This document shows positions 34,696 through 36,531 of a stretch of DNA of 36,531 nt, one piece after another; the first letter of the stretch is position 1, and every line of letters starts with the position of its first letter. The translations under genes and the position numbers were made by a program. The notes beneath the pieces are model-generated. The model was not told the origin of the DNA, searched no databases, and worked only from the letters and a program-made list of their open reading frames with translations. Origin of the DNA: SIG440 sp045592585 (lineage in GTDB: Bacteria > Bacillota > Clostridia > Monoglobales > Monoglobaceae); the NCBI GenBank assembly GCA_045592585.1, contig JAZNVB010000097.1, positions 1-36,531 of the forward strand, written 5' to 3'.

Positions 34696-34725
34696 TTGAC
34701 ATAATATAGTCTTAAAATGTACAAT
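34696..34725 (+). promoter_or_regulatory. Possible promoter of the transporter-AraC operon
   Basis: TTGACA (34696-34701) and TACAAT (34720-34725) are separated by 18 bases. It is divergent from the glycosidase promoter and gives a leader of about 95 bases. Confidence 0.5.
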
Positions 34726-34737
34726 TTTTTATTTATA

Positions 34738-34796
34738 AAAAAGTATTTAAAATTTATAGAAAGTATAATCTTTACACTTGACAAAAAGTATTTAAA
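34738..34796 (+). repeat. 14-bp direct repeat before the transporter gene
   Basis: AAAAAGTATTTAAA occurs at 34738-34751 and again at 34783-34796, 45 bases apart. A weaker relative (GTATTTTGACA) lies at 34691-34701. AraC-family regulators often bind direct repeats, and one is encoded downstream, but the repeat is AT-rich and could be chance. Confidence 0.4.
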
Positions 34797-34829
34797 GCTG
34801 TACCATATAATGAAAAAGGAGGAATTGTT

Positions 34830-35678
34830 ATGTACTATTATTTGCTGATAATTGCGGCAATGCTGTTTTCACTTCAGTTTTTCTGTCAGCAAAAGTATGA
34901 GGAACAATGCGGAACAGGTTTAAAGGAGGCTTTGGCTTTTTCTTTATATAAAGGGCTTGCGGTTATTGTTATGATGCTGATTTTAGGGGGATTTAAACTT
35001 CAGTTTACCTGGTTCAGTTTTTGGCTGTCAGGTTTTTATGCCCTGACATACATACTTATGATTTATTTCAGTTTAAAAGCTTTTTCGGTAACAAACCTTT
35101 CGGTTTATTCTGTCTTTACAATGCTTGGCGGTATGATGCTACCGTTTCTTGCCGGAGTTTTGTTCTACAACGAGGGTATTTCTGCATTTAAGATTATATG
35201 CTGCTTGCTTGTTGTGGTTGCTGTTTTATTTACCGGTCAGGGCGGCAAGAGTGAAAAGAAAGCCATTATATATTATATGCTGGTTTTTGTTTTAAACGGC
35301 ACAGTGGGTGTCCTGTCTATGGTTCACCAGAATTCTGGGTTTGCCCATACCGACAGCACAAGTTTTATGTTTTATTCAGGGATTTTTACGGTTATCATCT
35401 GCAGCATTTGGTTGTTTGCAAAAGGATATAAAGTGCCTCTGCTTAAGGGACAAAAACTGTTATATTGTGCAGGCGACGGTGTTTTAAACGGAGTGGGCGA
35501 TTTGCTGCTGCTTATATCGGTTGCACATTTGCCAGGATCTGTGCAATATCCTTTTGTTACCGGCGGTGTTATGGTTTTCTCAACGCTGATAAGCACTATC
35601 AGACATGAGAATGTGAGAAAGCTTGAGTATATTGCAGCGGCGATAGCTTTAGTTTCTACTGTAATGATGGCTTTTTGA
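34830..35678 (+). CDS. DMT-superfamily (EamA-like) transporter
   Basis: The 282-residue protein consists of about ten transmembrane helices with short loops, in two halves of five, as in drug/metabolite transporters. The first half holds IYFSLKAFSVTNLSVYSVFTMLGGMMLPFLAGVLFYNE, a family-typical fourth-helix/gate region. The second half repeats the layout with VAHLPGSVQYPFVTGGVMVFS. AAGGAGG (34817-34823) is 6 bases before the ATG. The araC gene follows after 16 bases. Substrate unknown; a sugar or related metabolite is suggested only by the neighbouring glycosidase. Confidence 0.85.
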   Translation: MYYYLLIIAAMLFSLQFFCQQKYEEQCGTGLKEALAFSLYKGLAVIVMMLILGGFKLQFTWFSFWLSGFYALTYILMIYFSLKAFSVTNLSVYSVFTMLGGMMLPFLAGVLFYNEGISAFKIICCLLVVVAVLFTGQGGKSEKKAIIYYMLVFVLNGTVGVLSMVHQNSGFAHTDSTSFMFYSGIFTVIICSIWLFAKGYKVPLLKGQKLLYCAGDGVLNGVGDLLLLISVAHLPGSVQYPFVTGGVMVFSTLISTIRHENVRKLEYIAAAIALVSTVMMAF

Positions 35679-35694
35679 TTTTTGAGGTGACTAT

Positions 35695-36504
35695 ATGGCA
35701 TACCAAAGATGCACTTTCTATTATTACACAGAGCTTAATGCACTTTCGGCAGTTTCTGTACACAATCATGTTTTTTGGACCTCACAAGCTCATAGACACG
35801 ATTTTTTTGAAATGGAATATATAGAAGAAGGCGAGATAGATTGCATCCTTGACGGCGAATGTGTGCACTTGAAAAAAGGGCAGCTTGTGTTTGTTACGCC
35901 TTCGTCGGTTCACTCATATGCCGGTGATAAAAAAGCACCGGTTAAAACTGTTACAGTTCATTTTAATGCAGATATTATTGGGGCTTTGTCCGAGATGCTG
36001 ATGATTGGTGACTGTGTTGTTGACTGTGGAGAAGAACTTATAGATGCTTTTAATATACTGAATGCAGAAAACCGTAAAAAGGATGCTCTTACCGAAATTG
36101 CCGTGAAAAATGCATTTGAACGTGTCCTGGTATTGTTTTTGCGAACAACAAAGCGGCTTAATATGGGTGCTCCCGCAAACGGCGTTTCTCTTGCCCTCAG
36201 TTATGTACACAAGCATTTTTCTGAAGATGTAACTCTTGAAAAAATAAGTGTCAGCTGCGGATATTCCACGGCATATACGTGTCGGATTTTCAAAAAGGAA
36301 ACGGGAATGTCGCCTATGCAGTATCTCAACAAAATTCGCCTGGAAAGTGCTTGCAGATTGCTGGTATCAACAGAATTGTCTGCTATTGAGATTTGTTGCG
36401 AGTGCGGCTTTGGAAGTGTAAGAAACTTTAATCGTGAGTTCAAAAAGAAATACGGACTCACTCCCATTGAATACAGAAAGACAGAAGTCAAAAATTTACC
36501 ATAA
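35695..36504 (+). CDS. AraC-family transcriptional regulator
   Basis: The 269-residue protein has an N-terminal cupin sensor domain (AHRHDFFEMEYIEEGEIDCILDG, LKKGQLVFVTPSSVHSY) and a C-terminal pair of helix-turn-helix motifs. The first is around LEKISVSCGYSTAYTCRIFKKETGMSP, and the second around AIEICCECGFGSVRNFNREFKKKYGLTPIEYRK. GAGGTGA precedes the ATG. It probably senses a small sugar-like ligand and controls the divergent glycosidase and/or the transporter. Nothing further is seen in the 27 bases to the window end. Confidence 0.92.
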   Translation: MAYQRCTFYYYTELNALSAVSVHNHVFWTSQAHRHDFFEMEYIEEGEIDCILDGECVHLKKGQLVFVTPSSVHSYAGDKKAPVKTVTVHFNADIIGALSEMLMIGDCVVDCGEELIDAFNILNAENRKKDALTEIAVKNAFERVLVLFLRTTKRLNMGAPANGVSLALSYVHKHFSEDVTLEKISVSCGYSTAYTCRIFKKETGMSPMQYLNKIRLESACRLLVSTELSAIEICCECGFGSVRNFNREFKKKYGLTPIEYRKTEVKNLP

Positions 36505-36531
36505 CAAATATAAATATGGCTAACCTTAACC

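Noticed and set aside
34778..34811. TTGACA and TATAAT just before the transporter gene as a promoter
   Set aside because: The spacing is 22 bases, too long for sigma-A, and a transcript would start inside the ribosome binding site. The pair at 34696-34725 is preferred.
1..36531. Mobile elements, phage genes, CRISPR arrays, tRNA or rRNA genes
   Set aside because: No transposase, integrase, spaced repeat array or RNA gene signature was found; gene content and overlaps look like undisturbed core chromosome.

Overview
The window looks like chromosomal core DNA of a spore-forming, probably anaerobic, low-to-moderate GC Firmicute of class Clostridia. Evidence for this: a BofA-family sporulation membrane protein; an IspH enzyme fused to ribosomal protein S1, which is typical of Clostridia; the ychF-cmk-plsC-ispH/S1 gene order; a UPF0182 protein; RicT/YaaT; strong AGGAGG-type ribosome binding sites; and consensus sigma-A promoters. 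I see no transposase, phage gene, CRISPR array, rRNA or tRNA. The species cannot be named from the sequence alone.

Layout. (1) 1-6393, plus strand: a 5'-truncated FAD-dependent oxidoreductase, ychF, a small coiled-coil protein, cmk, plsC and the ispH-rpsA fusion, closed by a hairpin terminator. (2) 6394-8036: an intergenic block that folds on paper into two consecutive four-way junctions, then a stand-alone murD and a terminator shared with convergent comEC. (3) 8017-9651, minus strand: a short ComEC lacking the C-terminal beta-lactamase-like domain. (4) 9762-13203, plus strand: a glyS-holB-ricT operon with its own promoter and terminator. (5) 13218-20631, plus strand: smc-ftsY-UPF0182, tightly overlapping, with promoter and terminator. 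(6) 20630-26060, minus strand: bofA, a DUF2156 protein, a TatD-associated-type radical SAM protein, and a YhaN/YhaO-like ATPase-nuclease pair. (7) 26155-32934, plus strand: a complete F1Fo ATP synthase operon (I-a-c-b-delta-alpha-gamma-beta-epsilon) behind a perfect-consensus promoter. (8) 32948-36504: a minus-strand clan GH-D (alpha-galactosidase-like) glycosidase with a structured leader, divergent from a DMT-superfamily transporter and an AraC-type regulator.

How the parts work together. Most genes are housekeeping: translation (glyS, S1, ychF), replication and chromosome work (holB, smc), membrane and wall synthesis (plsC, ispH, murD), protein targeting (ftsY) and energy (atp). The most informative details are these. 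The ATP synthase c subunit has Glu at both ion-binding positions (E30 and E63, equivalent to 32 and 65) plus T64/T65/Y68, which predicts Na+ coupling of the two-carboxylate type. The epsilon subunit lacks its regulatory C-terminal helices. A strong internal Shine-Dalgarno and ATG lie exactly at the IspH/S1 junction. The block before murD (6428-6600) is the best candidate for something undescribed: either a structured RNA or a palindromic intergenic repeat.
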